Shown here: positions 45,303 to 54,819 of the stretch, piece after piece
Layout of the letters: each line of letters starts with the position of its first letter
How positions within the stretch are numbered: the first letter of the stretch is position 1
Source: Desmospora activa DSM 45169
GTDB lineage: Bacteria; Bacillota; Bacilli; Thermoactinomycetales; DSM-45169
DNA length: 64,000 bases
Direction of reading: 5' to 3'
Assembly (NCBI RefSeq): GCF_003046315.1
Contig: NZ_PZZP01000001.1
Coordinates: forward strand, 868,001 to 932,000
The notes under the pieces: model-generated
Seen by the model: only the letters and a program-made list of their open reading frames with translations
What the model was told of the DNA's origin: nothing
Database searches by the model: none
Made by a program: the position numbers and the translations under genes

Positions 45303-46238
45303 TTACTTCAGGGCGGAGACAATAGTGTCCACATTGTGGCGAACCATACCGATATACGTTCCCTCTTCCGTCCCCTCGGCTCCCATGGCGTCGGAGAAGA
45401 GTTCCCCCCCGATCTTTATTGTTTGGCCACGCTGTTGTGCCCCTTTGACGACGGCTTCAATCGATTGCTTCGATACACTGCTTTCAATAAATACCGCTTT
45501 TACGTTGCGATCGGAAATAATCTTCGCAACGCGTTGGATATCACGCAATCCGTACTCCGATGCGGTGTTGATCCCTTGCAGTCCCACTACCTCAATATCG
45601 TAGGCATCACCAAAATAGCCAAAGGCGTCATGGGCTGTGACCAACACCCGCTGTTTCGAGGGAATCGATTTAATTTCCTCCTGTGCGTACTGATCCAACT
45701 CTTCCAGTTCTGCGATATAGGCTTGAGATTGTTGGCGATAATCGTCGCGGTGGTCAGGGTCCGCTTTTGCTAATTCTTTCTCCACCACTTTGACGGCTTC
45801 AATCCAGAGTTGTACATCAAACCAAATGTGGGGGTCCGTTTTTCCCCCTTCGTCTTCCAGCTTCTTCAGTTTCTCCGCGGGAATCGTTTCGGCGACGGGA
45901 ATCACCGGTTTTTCATGGGACAGCTTTTTCAAGATGTCTTCCATGTTTCCTTCCAGTTGTAGCCCGTTGTAAAAAATCATATGCGCTTTAGCCAGTCGAC
46001 CGATATCCCCCTGTGATGCTTTGTATAAATGGGGATCGACTCCCGGTCCCATCAAGGCGGTCACTTCCACGTGTTCGCCGCCAACGTTCTTCACAATGTC
46101 AGCCACCATCCCGGTAGTAGTCGTCACCCGAATCGGTCCATCTTCTGGGATGGCCGTCTCCCCCTGGGCGGTGCATCCAAATAAAAGCATCGAAGCGATC
46201 AACAAGACGGCCAATCCGAGCCTTAATTTATCAAGCAT
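45303..46238 (-). CDS. mntA: Manganese-binding lipoprotein MntA
   Basis: The product is 311 aa. The signal ends in the lipobox LLFGC (Cys about 22). It is a cluster A-I (cluster 9) metal-binding protein with ligands in GVDPHLYKAS (His), DPHIWFDVQLW (His), the Glu in KAVFIESSVS and the Asp in GGELFSDAMG. The short Glu/Asp-containing linker without a His-rich loop favours manganese over zinc. It is the first gene of the mnt operon, behind a promoter and an MntR-like box. Confidence 0.92.
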   Translation of the reverse strand: MLDKLRLGLAVLLIASMLLFGCTAQGETAIPEDGPIRVTTTTGMVADIVKNVGGEHVEVTALMGPGVDPHLYKASQGDIGRLAKAHMIFYNGLQLEGNMEDILKKLSHEKPVIPVAETIPAEKLKKLEDEGGKTDPHIWFDVQLWIEAVKVVEKELAKADPDHRDDYRQQSQAYIAELEELDQYAQEEIKSIPSKQRVLVTAHDAFGYFGDAYDIEVVGLQGINTASEYGLRDIQRVAKIISDRNVKAVFIESSVSKQSIEAVVKGAQQRGQTIKIGGELFSDAMGAEGTEEGTYIGMVRHNVDTIVSALK

Positions 46239-46321
46239 CTATTTTTCATCCTCCAGCTCTTAAATGTGGGCATAGACAGGTTTGTTTAACCGGTCAATCA
46301 TTTTTTCCTCAATAAATATAT

Positions 46322-46337
46322 TTTTCCCTAATGCAAA
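46322..46337 (-). promoter_or_regulatory. MntR box of the mntABCD operon
   Basis: Leftward TTTGCATTAGGGAAAA matches the Bacillus MntR operator TTTGCCTTAAGGAAAA at 14 of 16 positions. It lies just downstream of the promoter at 46380-46351, where Mn-MntR would repress. Confidence 0.72.
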
Positions 46338-46350
46338 ACCTGCTATTGCC

Positions 46351-46380
46351 ATTGTATTGGGCAACTTAAAAAATTGTCAA
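46351..46380 (-). promoter_or_regulatory. Sigma-A promoter of the mntABCD operon
   Basis: Leftward TTGACA (46380-46375), an 18-base spacer and TACAAT (46356-46351), about 115 bases before the mntA start. Confidence 0.72.
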
Positions 46381-46530
46381 TAGGTTTTTGCAAAAAGAGG
46401 TACAGAAGGGCGATGAAGCGATAGGAGGAAAGAAAATAACTGTTTAATAAAAATAAAACATGTCATGCAGGGAGGATTTTGTCGATTAGTCTCGAATAAT
46501 TGTTACGAGATTAAACTTGGAGACGTGTAT

Positions 46531-46884
46531 ATGGTATTCAAGGGATTTGTAAAATTCGTATCGTACAAAAAACGTTTTGCGGCGAACCTAGGTTTTAAGT
46601 CATTTGAAGAGATGTCTAATCATACTCACACCATTTTTTTGATTCCTCCGGATGCTGGATGCTTTGTCACCAAGTTGCCTGATGGAGGTTGGGCGGTATG
46701 GAATAACCAGGGAAACCCTCCATATAGCCTGGAAAAGTGGGATACCTGGGAGGAGGCTGCCCGTTACTTGCGGATTTTGTTTGATTCAAAGGGACTGACT
46801 GAGGAGTGTTGGAAGCCGCAAGGATATAACGGAAGCGACAAAGATGAGTTTTTAACAAGACCTCCGACGTCTACTGATGAATAG
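46531..46884 (+). CDS. Small hypothetical protein
   Basis: The product is 117 aa from the ATG at 46531 (GGAG at eight bases); the frame is open from 46465. It begins MVFKGFVKFVSYKKRF and contains two near-repeats of aromatic text, DGGWAVWNNQGNPPYSLEKW and DTWEEAARYLRILFDSKG. No signal, membrane segment or known family was recognised. It is followed by a terminator at 46958. The codon pattern and ribosome-binding site support it as a gene, with moderate certainty. Confidence 0.6.
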   Translation: MVFKGFVKFVSYKKRFAANLGFKSFEEMSNHTHTIFLIPPDAGCFVTKLPDGGWAVWNNQGNPPYSLEKWDTWEEAARYLRILFDSKGLTEECWKPQGYNGSDKDEFLTRPPTSTDE

Positions 46885-46957
46885 ATAGCGTGGCTGAGAC
46901 GGATGTGGAAATATGCGATCGTTTCAGTGGAAGGCACGCTTTTGGACGTCAACGCTT

Positions 46958-46981
46958 AAACTCGCCCTGGGCGAGTTTTTT
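46958..46981 (+). terminator. Terminator downstream of the small hypothetical gene
   Basis: CTCGCC-CTG-GGCGAG with six T residues. From here to 47225 (about 240 bases) no convincing gene is seen; the stretch holds an inverted repeat at 47009-47041. Confidence 0.85.
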
Positions 46982-47008
46982 GATGTTCCTTTTATGTAGG
47001 AATGATAA

Positions 47009-47041
47009 TAACGGTCGACGCTGGGGGCCGCCGACCGTTCG
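47009..47041. repeat. Inverted repeat in gene-free stretch
   Basis: AACGGTCG (47009-47016) pairs with CGACCGTT (47033-47040) around a GC-rich loop with a partial inner GGC/GCC pairing. There is no T-run, so it is not a typical terminator. A short frame, 47002-47196, starts beside it but has no ribosome-binding site. Confidence 0.5.
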
Positions 47042-47225
47042 AAAATGGGATGATTGCGGAGGATGACAGGGTTTTGTCAAAGGTTGTTCAGGCGGTCGGG
47101 AGTGGATTTCCGCCTTCGTTCCATGTGTGGCAGAGTCACTCATTCGGAAATCCATCCCTCCCTAAATACAATCAAAGATATCGGATGGGGCACTAGTCAT
47201 CCTCTGTTGCAAGGGTAAAGGGTGC

Positions 47226-47705
47226 TCAAGGGTTGTCTACCCGTTTCCAGTTTACTCCCGGAAATTCACTGCTCAATCGTTGGTATGCATCGTTACTGAT
47301 GTAACCGCCCCGGTCTTTGTCATAGTTTTGCTGAAAGTCGAGTACTTTCCAACGCCCGCCGGGGATGCGGCGGACAGTCACTCGATAATCTCTTTTATCG
47401 GCAGGGCGGTGGATCAGAACGGTACGAGTATTGACCGATTGACGGTCCGTGGGGGATTCCACCACAAGGATGGAAGGATTGGTCATCGCTTCCGTCAGAG
47501 TGTCGTCCACACGCCAGCGTACCTCCTGCGGATTCACGCGGTTGCTCAACATTTTTGCGGCATGATCCATATCGCCCTCTACCCATACGGATTTGTAAAA
47601 CTGGACCGCCGCTTTTTCCGAACCGGAGAGTTGATTTCCACATGCAGATAGAAGTACTAGCACCGATAAGGCGCTAAATGCGTAAAACCAGGGTCGTATA
47701 AGCAA
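47226..47705 (-). CDS. Putative lipoprotein of unknown function
   Basis: The product is 159 aa from a TTG at 47705, downstream of GGTGGAGGAG at a long spacing; the frame is open to 47762 but those starts have no ribosome-binding site. The N-terminus MLIRPWFYAFSALSVLVLLS followed by AC is a lipoprotein signal with the lipobox LLSAC. The mature part (AAVQFYKSVWVEGDMDHAAK, then YRVTVRRIPGGRWKVLDF) resembles DUF4878/NTF2-like lipoproteins in pattern, but this is not certain. No operon partner is evident. Confidence 0.75.
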   Translation of the reverse strand: MLIRPWFYAFSALSVLVLLSACGNQLSGSEKAAVQFYKSVWVEGDMDHAAKMLSNRVNPQEVRWRVDDTLTEAMTNPSILVVESPTDRQSVNTRTVLIHRPADKRDYRVTVRRIPGGRWKVLDFQQNYDKDRGGYISNDAYQRLSSEFPGVNWKRVDNP

Positions 47706-47847
47706 TAACTTCAACTCCTCCACCAATGGACTAACCACCTTATTCGTTATCATTGTGGACAAAATGGGCGCTGATCATTCCTCGATCATCTGTGATATAA
47801 TTTGATAATTAAGGTACCAGTAACATCGTTGAGAAAAGTAGATACAT

Positions 47848-47873
47848 AAAAAACCTCCAAAAATTTGGAGGTT
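47848..47873 (-). terminator. Terminator downstream of the SMP-30 gene
   Basis: Leftward AACCTCCAAA and TTTGGAGGTT form a stem followed by TTTT. It lies about 140 bases past the SMP-30 stop, beyond the second hairpin repeat. Confidence 0.75.
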
Positions 47874-47892
47874 GAGGTCGCTGGTTGGAGCC

Positions 47893-47957
47893 GGAGAAGA
47901 TGGAGCGGACGGCTTCATCATTAAAAGGGAAAGAGGCGCGAAGACGGGAATCGGGCC
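47893..47957. repeat. Dispersed intergenic hairpin repeat, copy 2
   Basis: GATGGAG (47899-47905) and CTTCATC (47913-47919) form a hairpin with one G-T wobble pair in place of A-T in copy 1. After the same 7-base spacing comes the identical 21-base block at 47927-47947, then AATCGGG. The element lies between the SMP-30 gene and its terminator, on the opposite transcription strand to copy 1 relative to its neighbours. No IS ends or coding function were seen. Confidence 0.6.
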
Positions 47958-48014
47958 CCTGGGCCATGCTATCATCAATCAGAGATTAATAAGTGATCCC
48001 CTCTGAGAAGGGAC

Positions 48015-48890
48015 TTAGCCGCTAAAAGGATAAGTGGGAAGCCCTCTTACTTTTGTACGGATGGCAAATAAACCACCTGCGTAGGGTTCCTTTGCTAAGA
48101 TTTCTTCTTTTAATCCGATCCGGGCTGAAGTAATATAAAGGTCCTGCAAATCGTCACCACCAAATACACAGGAAGTCGTGAGAGTGGCAGGGACATGGAT
48201 GGTTTTAAGAAGCTCTCCCGTATTAGGGTTCCATCTCGTAATTTTACCGCCTTTCCAGATTGCCACCCAAATCAACCCCTCTTCGTCCGTTGCCATTCCA
48301 TCGGGAAAAGGTTCAGCGGCAGGAAAGGTGACGGCGACTCGCGGATTGCTGATGGTGGCGGTTGCTAAATCATAATCATAAGCCATTACTTTTCTGGTTG
48401 GGGAATCGATATAGTACATGACGGAGTTATCTGGGCTCCAAGCGATTCCGTTTGAGATCGTGATATTCCCCAACACTTTTTTAATTCTCCAATCGGGTTC
48501 CAGACAATAAAGTGCACCGGCACCCGGTGTAAACATTTGACTCATCGTACCGGCCCAATAACGACCGAGGGCGTCACATTTCCCATCATTAAACCGATTA
48601 TGCGGTTTATCCTGCTCAACGGTACCGATATGGGTCATCTTGTTCATATGAAAATCAAATGCATAAAATGATTTTTTTAGCGTCATTACCACTCCACCGC
48701 ATCGCCTGGGGACGACAGAGCTAATATAATCCCCCGTATCATAGGTGATTTGCCTATTTGAATACGGATGATAGATGTGAAGTCGTTCTCTTGTAATATC
48801 TACCCAGTACAACACGTTGTTGGCGGCATCCCAACTGGGCCCTTCTCCTAGTTCGGCTTTTGTATTTTGAACGATTTGAAGGGAATCCAT
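48015..48890 (-). CDS. SMP-30/gluconolactonase-family lactonase (YvrE-like)
   Basis: The product is 291 aa, a six-bladed beta-propeller. Metal ligands are visible: Glu in KAELGEGPSWD near residue 15, Asn in ITISNGIAWSPD, and Asp in the FPDGMATDEEGLIWVA region; RFNDGKCDALGRYWAGTM is a family hallmark. It hydrolyses sugar lactones in the cytoplasm. The frame is open far upstream, but AAAGGAG before the ATG at 48890 sets the start. No sugar operon surrounds it, so the substrate is open. Confidence 0.92.
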   Translation of the reverse strand: MDSLQIVQNTKAELGEGPSWDAANNVLYWVDITRERLHIYHPYSNRQITYDTGDYISSVVPRRCGGVVMTLKKSFYAFDFHMNKMTHIGTVEQDKPHNRFNDGKCDALGRYWAGTMSQMFTPGAGALYCLEPDWRIKKVLGNITISNGIAWSPDNSVMYYIDSPTRKVMAYDYDLATATISNPRVAVTFPAAEPFPDGMATDEEGLIWVAIWKGGKITRWNPNTGELLKTIHVPATLTTSCVFGGDDLQDLYITSARIGLKEEILAKEPYAGGLFAIRTKVRGLPTYPFSG

Positions 48891-49020
48891 CTTTTTTCTC
48901 CTTTCGCTGTAAGGATTGAATCGCACGATGGGCTTTCTACAGAAATGTATGAAAAGCTTTACCAAGACATTCAACGTAAAAAGAAACGAAAAATGATGTG
49001 TCCAATGGGGAGGAGAAGCT

Positions 49021-49527
49021 GTGCGAATTATGGGGATTGATCCTGGGATCGCCATCGTCGGTTACGGGATTGTGGACCGGAAGGGGAATCAGCTGAAAGC
49101 GGTCGATTACGGCAGTATTCAAACTCCCGCACATACACCGACGGCAACCCGGTTAAAGCAGGTGTATGATGCCAGTACGGAATTGCTGCAACGGCATCGT
49201 CCGGATGTGGTAGCGATTGAGAAATTGTTTTTTAACCGCAATGTAACCACCGCTTTTACGGTCGGCCAAGCCCGAGGTGTGGTGATATTGGCGGCGGAAG
49301 AGGCGGGAGCTGTGATCACCGAGTATACGCCGATGGAAGTGAAGATGGCGGTAGCGGGATATGGGGGGGCCCAGAAACGGCAGATACAGGAGATGGTGCG
49401 GGTATTGTTAAACCTCCCGGAAATCCCTCGCCCCGATGATGTGGCGGATGCCTTGGGAGTGGCCATTTGTGAGGCGCACTCTACCAGCTTCACCCGCTTG
49501 TTGGAACGAGGAGGAAAGCGTACATGA
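49021..49527 (+). CDS. ruvC: Holliday junction resolvase RuvC
   Basis: The product is 168 aa beginning MRIMGIDPGIAIVGYGIV. The acidic catalytic residues are D7, E67 (VAIEKLFF), and D140/D143 (RPDDVADALGVA). It resolves Holliday junctions with RuvAB. The GTG start follows GGGGAGGAGAAGCT, and the stop overlaps ruvA (ATGA). Most Bacillus-like Firmicutes lack RuvC and use RecU, so its presence helps place the genome outside Bacillus proper. Confidence 0.96.
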   Translation: MRIMGIDPGIAIVGYGIVDRKGNQLKAVDYGSIQTPAHTPTATRLKQVYDASTELLQRHRPDVVAIEKLFFNRNVTTAFTVGQARGVVILAAEEAGAVITEYTPMEVKMAVAGYGGAQKRQIQEMVRVLLNLPEIPRPDDVADALGVAICEAHSTSFTRLLERGGKRT

Positions 49528-50135
49528 TCGATTTTATTCGGGGACATATCGCCTATCATACGACGGAGTATGTAGTGGTGGAAGCGAATGGAGTGGGTTA
49601 CCGTCTGTTCTGTCCCAATCCGTTTCAGTGGACGGAAGGGGAAGAGGTGCGCATTTTTACCCATCAGGTGGTACGGGAAGACGCCCATACCCTTTATGGT
49701 TTCCCTGATGCCGATCTGCGGGATTGCTTCCGTCTGTTGTTAGAGGTCTCCGGGATCGGACCGAAGGTAGCGCTGGCCGTGGTGGGGGCCGGTTCTCCCG
49801 CTGCATTGGTAGAAGCGGTGGAGCGGGAGGATTTGCGCTTTTTGACCAAATTGCCGGGTATCGGCAAAAAGACGGCGCAACGGCTGATCCTGGATTTAAA
49901 GGATAAATTGAAAAAAGCGAGCTGGGCGCAATCGCTGTCCACGGAAGCGGTGACAACTCCATCAACTGTAAGCCGTGCCCTTTCCAGTGATGTAATTGAA
50001 GCCCTGACAGCCCTTGGCTATAATGAGGAAGAAGCTTCTGTTGCCGTTGACGAGGCTCGGCGATCATTTGCGGATGAGGAACCTTCGTTGGATGATTGGA
50101 TTCGGCGGGCACTACAGATTTCAATCAAGGGATAG
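49524..50135 (+). CDS. ruvA: Holliday junction branch migration protein RuvA
   Basis: The product is 203 aa. It has the N-terminal OB fold ([20 protein letters not shown]), tandem helix-hairpin-helix motifs ([16 protein letters not shown] and [20 protein letters not shown]), and a C-terminal RuvB-binding domain ([19 protein letters not shown]). It binds four-way junctions. The start overlaps the ruvC stop, and ruvB follows 11 bases after its own stop. Confidence 0.97.
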   Translation: MIDFIRGHIAYHTTEYVVVEANGVGYRLFCPNPFQWTEGEEVRIFTHQVVREDAHTLYGFPDADLRDCFRLLLEVSGIGPKVALAVVGAGSPAALVEAVEREDLRFLTKLPGIGKKTAQRLILDLKDKLKKASWAQSLSTEAVTTPSTVSRALSSDVIEALTALGYNEEEASVAVDEARRSFADEEPSLDDWIRRALQISIKG

Positions 50136-50146
50136 GAGGGAGCGGG

Positions 50147-51145
50147 ATGGACGAACGGATCATCTCCAGCCAGATGTCCATGGAAGACGAGCCCATGGAA
50201 TTTAGCCTGCGCCCTCGTTTTCTGGACGATTATATCGGCCAGTCCCGGGTGAAGGAAAATCTGAAGATATACATAGAAGCGGCCAAAATGCGACGCGAGA
50301 GCCTGGATCATGTGTTGTTGTACGGCCCGCCGGGATTAGGCAAAACGACGTTATCCTATATCATCGCCAATGAATTGGGGGTCAACCTGCGCACCACCTC
50401 AGGGCCAGCGATTGAGCGTCCGGGGGATTTGGCGGCGATTTTAACCAATTTACAGCAGGGGGATCTATTGTTTATTGATGAGATTCACCGTCTCAATCGC
50501 AGTGTAGAAGAAGTGTTATATCCGGCGATGGAGGATTTCGCCCTGGATATCGTCATTGGGAAGGGACCCAGTGCCCGTTCCGTCCGCTTGGATCTGCCAC
50601 CATTCACACTGGTAGGAGCCACCACAAGGGCAGGATCGCTCTCTTCTCCGTTGCGGGATCGATTTGGTGTGATGAGTCGGCTGGAATACTACACTGAAGA
50701 AGAGCTTACCTGGATCGTCACCCGCGCAGCCGATCTCTTACAGGTGACGGTGCGTGCGGAGGGAGCACAGGAAATCGCCTGCCGAGCCAGAGGGACCCCA
50801 CGTGTAGCCAATCGCCTCCTGAAACGAGTACGGGATTTTGTACAGGTGAAGGGAGACGGGGTGATTACCCGGGAAACAGCCCAAGACGCATTGGACCGCA
50901 TTCAAGTGGATAAACTGGGACTGGATCAGGTGGATCACAAACTGTTACGTTCCATTATGGATCATTTCCGAGGCGGTCCGGTAGGGCTTGAGACGTTGGC
51001 GGCCACGATCGGGGAAGAGGCGCATACGGTAGAAGATGTGTATGAGCCGTATCTGTTGCAGATTGGGTTTTTGCAGCGTACTCCGCGGGGTCGGATGGTA
51101 ACGCCTCGGTGCTATCAACACTTTGGGGTGGAGATGCCGGGATGA
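50147..51145 (+). CDS. ruvB: Holliday junction branch migration helicase RuvB
   Basis: The product is 332 aa. Walker A is GPPGLGKTT, Walker [11 protein letters not shown], sensor 1 GATTRAG and the arginine finger region SPLRDRFGV; the C-terminal winged helix ends [17 protein letters not shown]. It drives branch migration. The ATG at 50147 follows GGAGGGAGCGGG; an upstream open frame overlaps ruvA and is not used. The stop overlaps the DUF2905 gene (ATGA). Confidence 0.98.
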   Translation: MDERIISSQMSMEDEPMEFSLRPRFLDDYIGQSRVKENLKIYIEAAKMRRESLDHVLLYGPPGLGKTTLSYIIANELGVNLRTTSGPAIERPGDLAAILTNLQQGDLLFIDEIHRLNRSVEEVLYPAMEDFALDIVIGKGPSARSVRLDLPPFTLVGATTRAGSLSSPLRDRFGVMSRLEYYTEEELTWIVTRAADLLQVTVRAEGAQEIACRARGTPRVANRLLKRVRDFVQVKGDGVITRETAQDALDRIQVDKLGLDQVDHKLLRSIMDHFRGGPVGLETLAATIGEEAHTVEDVYEPYLLQIGFLQRTPRGRMVTPRCYQHFGVEMPG

Positions 51146-51360
51146 GCCAGATTCCCAAGCTCTTGATTACAGTGGGTGTATTGTTGATTGTGGTCGGCCT
51201 TTTGTGGCAAATGGGCGGGCGCTTTTTTAACTTGGGTCGTCTACCGGGAGATATTGTCGTGGAAAAAGAAAACGTCAAATTTTATTTCCCGATTGTGACA
51301 TGCATCATCATCAGTATCGTGCTAAGCTTATTGATGTATGTAATTCGCCTGTTCCGATGA
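51142..51360 (+). CDS. DUF2905 family small membrane protein
   Basis: The product is 72 aa: a first membrane segment ([19 protein letters not shown]), the motif [20 protein letters not shown] typical of DUF2905, and a second membrane segment ([18 protein letters not shown]). Its function is unknown. It overlaps ruvB by ATGA and precedes queA by 36 bases. DUF2905 genes are found next to ruvB or queA in many bacteria. Confidence 0.92.
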   Translation: MSQIPKLLITVGVLLIVVGLLWQMGGRFFNLGRLPGDIVVEKENVKFYFPIVTCIIISIVLSLLMYVIRLFR

Positions 51361-51396
51361 GGGGCGGGCGTTTTGTGTGGAAAGGGTGAAAGGTGG

Positions 51397-52428
51397 ATGG
51401 ATGTATCACAATTTGATTATCATTTACCGGAGGAGTTGATTGCCCAAACCCCGGCTGAGGAACGCTCCGGCTCGCGCTTAATGGTGCTTCATCGGAAGGA
51501 TGGACGGATTGAGCACCGACGCTTTCCCGATTGGTTGGATTATGTGCAAGCGGGTGATGTGTGGGTGGTAAACGATACACGCGTTCGCCCGGCGCGTTTA
51601 ATCGGTGTAAAGGAGGATACCGGCGCCCAGATTGAGTTGTTATTGTTAAAGCCGATGGGGGAAGGGCGCTGGGAGGCTTTGGTGAAGCCGGCAAAGCGGG
51701 TGAAAGAAGGGACGGTCATCTCTTTTGGTGATGGGTTGTTGCGGGCAGAAGCGCAGGAAAAGGCAGAGATCGCCGGTGGGCGGGTATTTAAATTGCTACA
51801 CGGGGAAGAAGAATTGGAACCGCTGTTTGAGCGATTGGGCGAGATGCCGCTTCCTCCATATATTCGGGAACGGCTGGATCAACCGGAGCGATATCAGACC
51901 GTGTATGCGCGGGAGGTGGGATCGGCGGCGGCGCCGACGGCAGGACTTCACTTCACCCCGGCCTTGTTGGAGGAAGCGAAAAAACGGGGTGTGCACATAG
52001 TTCCCATTACACTGCATGTAGGTTTAGGCACCTTTCGTCCTGTCACAGTGGAACGGGTGGAGGAGCACCGGATGCACGCCGAATATTTTGAGGTGTCGGA
52101 GGAATCGGCGCACATGATCCGGGAAGCCAAGCAAAAGGGAAAACGTATATGTGCGGTAGGAACTACTTCGGTGCGTACGCTGGAGTCAGTGGTGCAAAAA
52201 TATGGTGAAATCCAAGCTGCACAAGGATGGACGGATATCTTTATCCACCCCGGCTATTCCTTTCAAGTCGTCGATGGTTTACTCACCAACTTTCATCTGC
52301 CCCGATCCACGCTGATGATGCTGATTAGCGCATTTGCCGGTAGAGAGAATGTATTGGCCGCTTATCGGGAAGCGGTACAGGAGCGTTACCGCTTTTTTAG
52401 TTTTGGCGATGCGATGTTGATTGTTTGA
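51397..52428 (+). CDS. queA: S-adenosylmethionine:tRNA ribosyltransferase-isomerase QueA
   Basis: The product is 343 aa with [20 protein letters not shown] at the N-terminus, [33 protein letters not shown] and [19 protein letters not shown]. It transfers the ribosyl part of SAM to preQ1-modified tRNA to form epoxyqueuosine. The ATG at 51397 is preceded by AAAGGTGG; the 24-base upstream extension is rejected. It precedes tgt, the other queuosine gene. Confidence 0.97.
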   Translation: MDVSQFDYHLPEELIAQTPAEERSGSRLMVLHRKDGRIEHRRFPDWLDYVQAGDVWVVNDTRVRPARLIGVKEDTGAQIELLLLKPMGEGRWEALVKPAKRVKEGTVISFGDGLLRAEAQEKAEIAGGRVFKLLHGEEELEPLFERLGEMPLPPYIRERLDQPERYQTVYAREVGSAAAPTAGLHFTPALLEEAKKRGVHIVPITLHVGLGTFRPVTVERVEEHRMHAEYFEVSEESAHMIREAKQKGKRICAVGTTSVRTLESVVQKYGEIQAAQGWTDIFIHPGYSFQVVDGLLTNFHLPRSTLMMLISAFAGRENVLAAYREAVQERYRFFSFGDAMLIV

Positions 52429-52459
52429 GAAAGGTTATAAATCCGTCATCAGTTGGATG

Positions 52460-52488
52460 TTTATCTAACATTAGCACTAAGGTATAAT
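52460..52488 (+). promoter_or_regulatory. Candidate promoter of tgt
   Basis: TATAAT (52483-52488) is consensus; the -35 TTTATC (52460-52465) at 17 bases is weak. It suggests tgt can be transcribed apart from queA. Confidence 0.5.
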
Positions 52489-52499
52489 GGTATAAGTAG

Positions 52500-53654
<1,155 letters not shown>

Positions 53655-53685
53655 TTTGTGTGTCTAATAAAAGGAGGATGTTTGA

Positions 53686-53970
53686 ATGGAAACCCTTGCA
53701 TCGTTTTTGCCACTGATTCTGATCTTTGCTGTATTTTACTTTTTGCTCTTACGTCCGCAACAAAAGCGGCAAAAAGAACGGAACACCATGCTCTCTTCCC
53801 TGAAAAAAGGGGATAAGGTGATTACCATCGGCGGATTACATGGAACGATTATGGATTTGAACGATGAACGGATCAGCCTGAAGGTGAACGAAAATACCCG
53901 TCTCACCTTTGAACGTAGCTCCGTTAATGCGGTTGTTAATGAAGATGAAAGCACCAGCGAAAATAGCTGA
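53686..53970 (+). CDS. yajC: Preprotein translocase subunit YajC
   Basis: The product is 94 aa: one membrane segment (LPLILIFAVFYFLLLRPQ) followed by QQKRQKERNTMLSSLKKGDK and VITIGGLHGTIMDLNDERI, the standard YajC signature. It accompanies SecDF. The ATG follows AAAGGAGG, and a terminator ends the unit. Confidence 0.96.
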   Translation: METLASFLPLILIFAVFYFLLLRPQQKRQKERNTMLSSLKKGDKVITIGGLHGTIMDLNDERISLKVNENTRLTFERSSVNAVVNEDESTSENS

Positions 53971-53975
53971 TAAGC

Positions 53976-54010
53976 AAACACCCCGGTCTTTTAGCGGCAG
54001 GGGTGTTTTT
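53976..54010 (+). terminator. Terminator downstream of yajC
   Basis: AAACACCCC and GGGGTGTTT flank a 15-base loop, followed by T residues. Confidence 0.85.
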
Positions 54011-54117
54011 CTATTTAAAGGAAAAAGGACAAACATGATCCTCTGCGGTTCACATGCTCCTCCGTTCTTCGTATATATAAAACAGACGAAGTGGGTTGTA
54101 TGTGAGGAGAGGATTCT

Positions 54118-54621
54118 ATGTTTGTGATCTTGTTTTTTATCCTCTGGTTTATCGCCTCCGCCTGGAGCTTGATGATCTTTGATCGAGTGGGAACCCGCGA
54201 GCGAAAGTGGAGTTGGAGCACCCTCCTTCCCGCTGTTTTTTTGGGGGGGTTGCTTGCGCTTGTCGCTTTTTCCTGTTTGTTGTTTCTTTGTCTCTGGGTG
54301 GTCGGCTATGCCTTTCCCGACGAAGTTCAGGCTAATGGATGGTGGGACTGGTTGTTTCTGGCGACAGGCTCCTTGATTACTTATCTGATGTTGTTTGGGA
54401 TCGTGGAGTTCGCCCTAAAATTGTTGCTGCAAGAGTGTCGGTTTCCCCTGTGGTTGGCGATGTTTGTTCAAATCCCCTTTTTGTCGTTTGTGTTACTCAC
54501 AATGTCAAAACGGGTGGCGACAGGTACCGATGTTTCAGTAGAGGCAGCGGTGGTTATCAGTGGGATCATGGTTGTGATGGGATATTTGACGGAAAAATGG
54601 CTCGGCTTTCATCGCTTGTAG
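54118..54621 (+). CDS. Integral membrane protein of unknown function
   Basis: The product is 167 aa with four hydrophobic segments: about 2-20 (FVILFFILWFIASAWSLMI), 37-64 (PAVFLGGLLALVAFSCLLFL), 77-100 and 110-130, with a further one near 145-158. No family was recognised. The ATG follows GAGGAGAGGATTCT. It lies between yajC and the TIGR04086 gene, a place with no fixed gene in B. subtilis. It is a single unit with terminator-like hairpins downstream. Confidence 0.78.
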   Translation: MFVILFFILWFIASAWSLMIFDRVGTRERKWSWSTLLPAVFLGGLLALVAFSCLLFLCLWVVGYAFPDEVQANGWWDWLFLATGSLITYLMLFGIVEFALKLLLQECRFPLWLAMFVQIPFLSFVLLTMSKRVATGTDVSVEAAVVISGIMVVMGYLTEKWLGFHRL

Positions 54622-54659
54622 AAGTATAGTGGTCATCAGTAATTTACACTTGAACAGCC

Positions 54660-54699
54660 AAAGCCCCTGAGAGCCTTTGGCAACCCAGGGGCTTTGCAA
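54660..54699 (+). terminator. Terminator-like hairpin downstream of the membrane protein gene
   Basis: AAAGCCCCTG (54660-54669) pairs with CAGGGGCTTT (54686-54695). The tail is GCAAAA, without a proper T-run. Confidence 0.55.
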
Positions 54700-54768
54700 A
54701 ACGACAGTCGCTTATATAAAAACAAATGTGGCACGCTTTTCCTTGTGTTCGGATCTCTAAAAAGAAAG

Positions 54769-54806
54769 GCTTCGGTTTGCGCGGATCGGAACCGAAGCGT
54801 TTTTTG
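54769..54806. terminator. Bidirectional terminator before the TIGR04086 gene end
   Basis: GCTTCGGTT (54769-54777) and AACCGAAGC (54790-54798) with GTTTTTT on the forward side and a T-rich tail on the leftward side. Confidence 0.82.
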
Positions 54807-54819
54807 TTAGATTATATCG

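Noticed and set aside
47002-47196. 64-aa forward open frame
   Set aside because: No ribosome-binding site, an inverted repeat at its start, and no recognisable protein features.
48891-49055. 55-residue extension of the SMP-30 lactonase
   Set aside because: AAAGGAG before the ATG at 48890 and the family N-terminus define the start; the extension overlaps ruvC.
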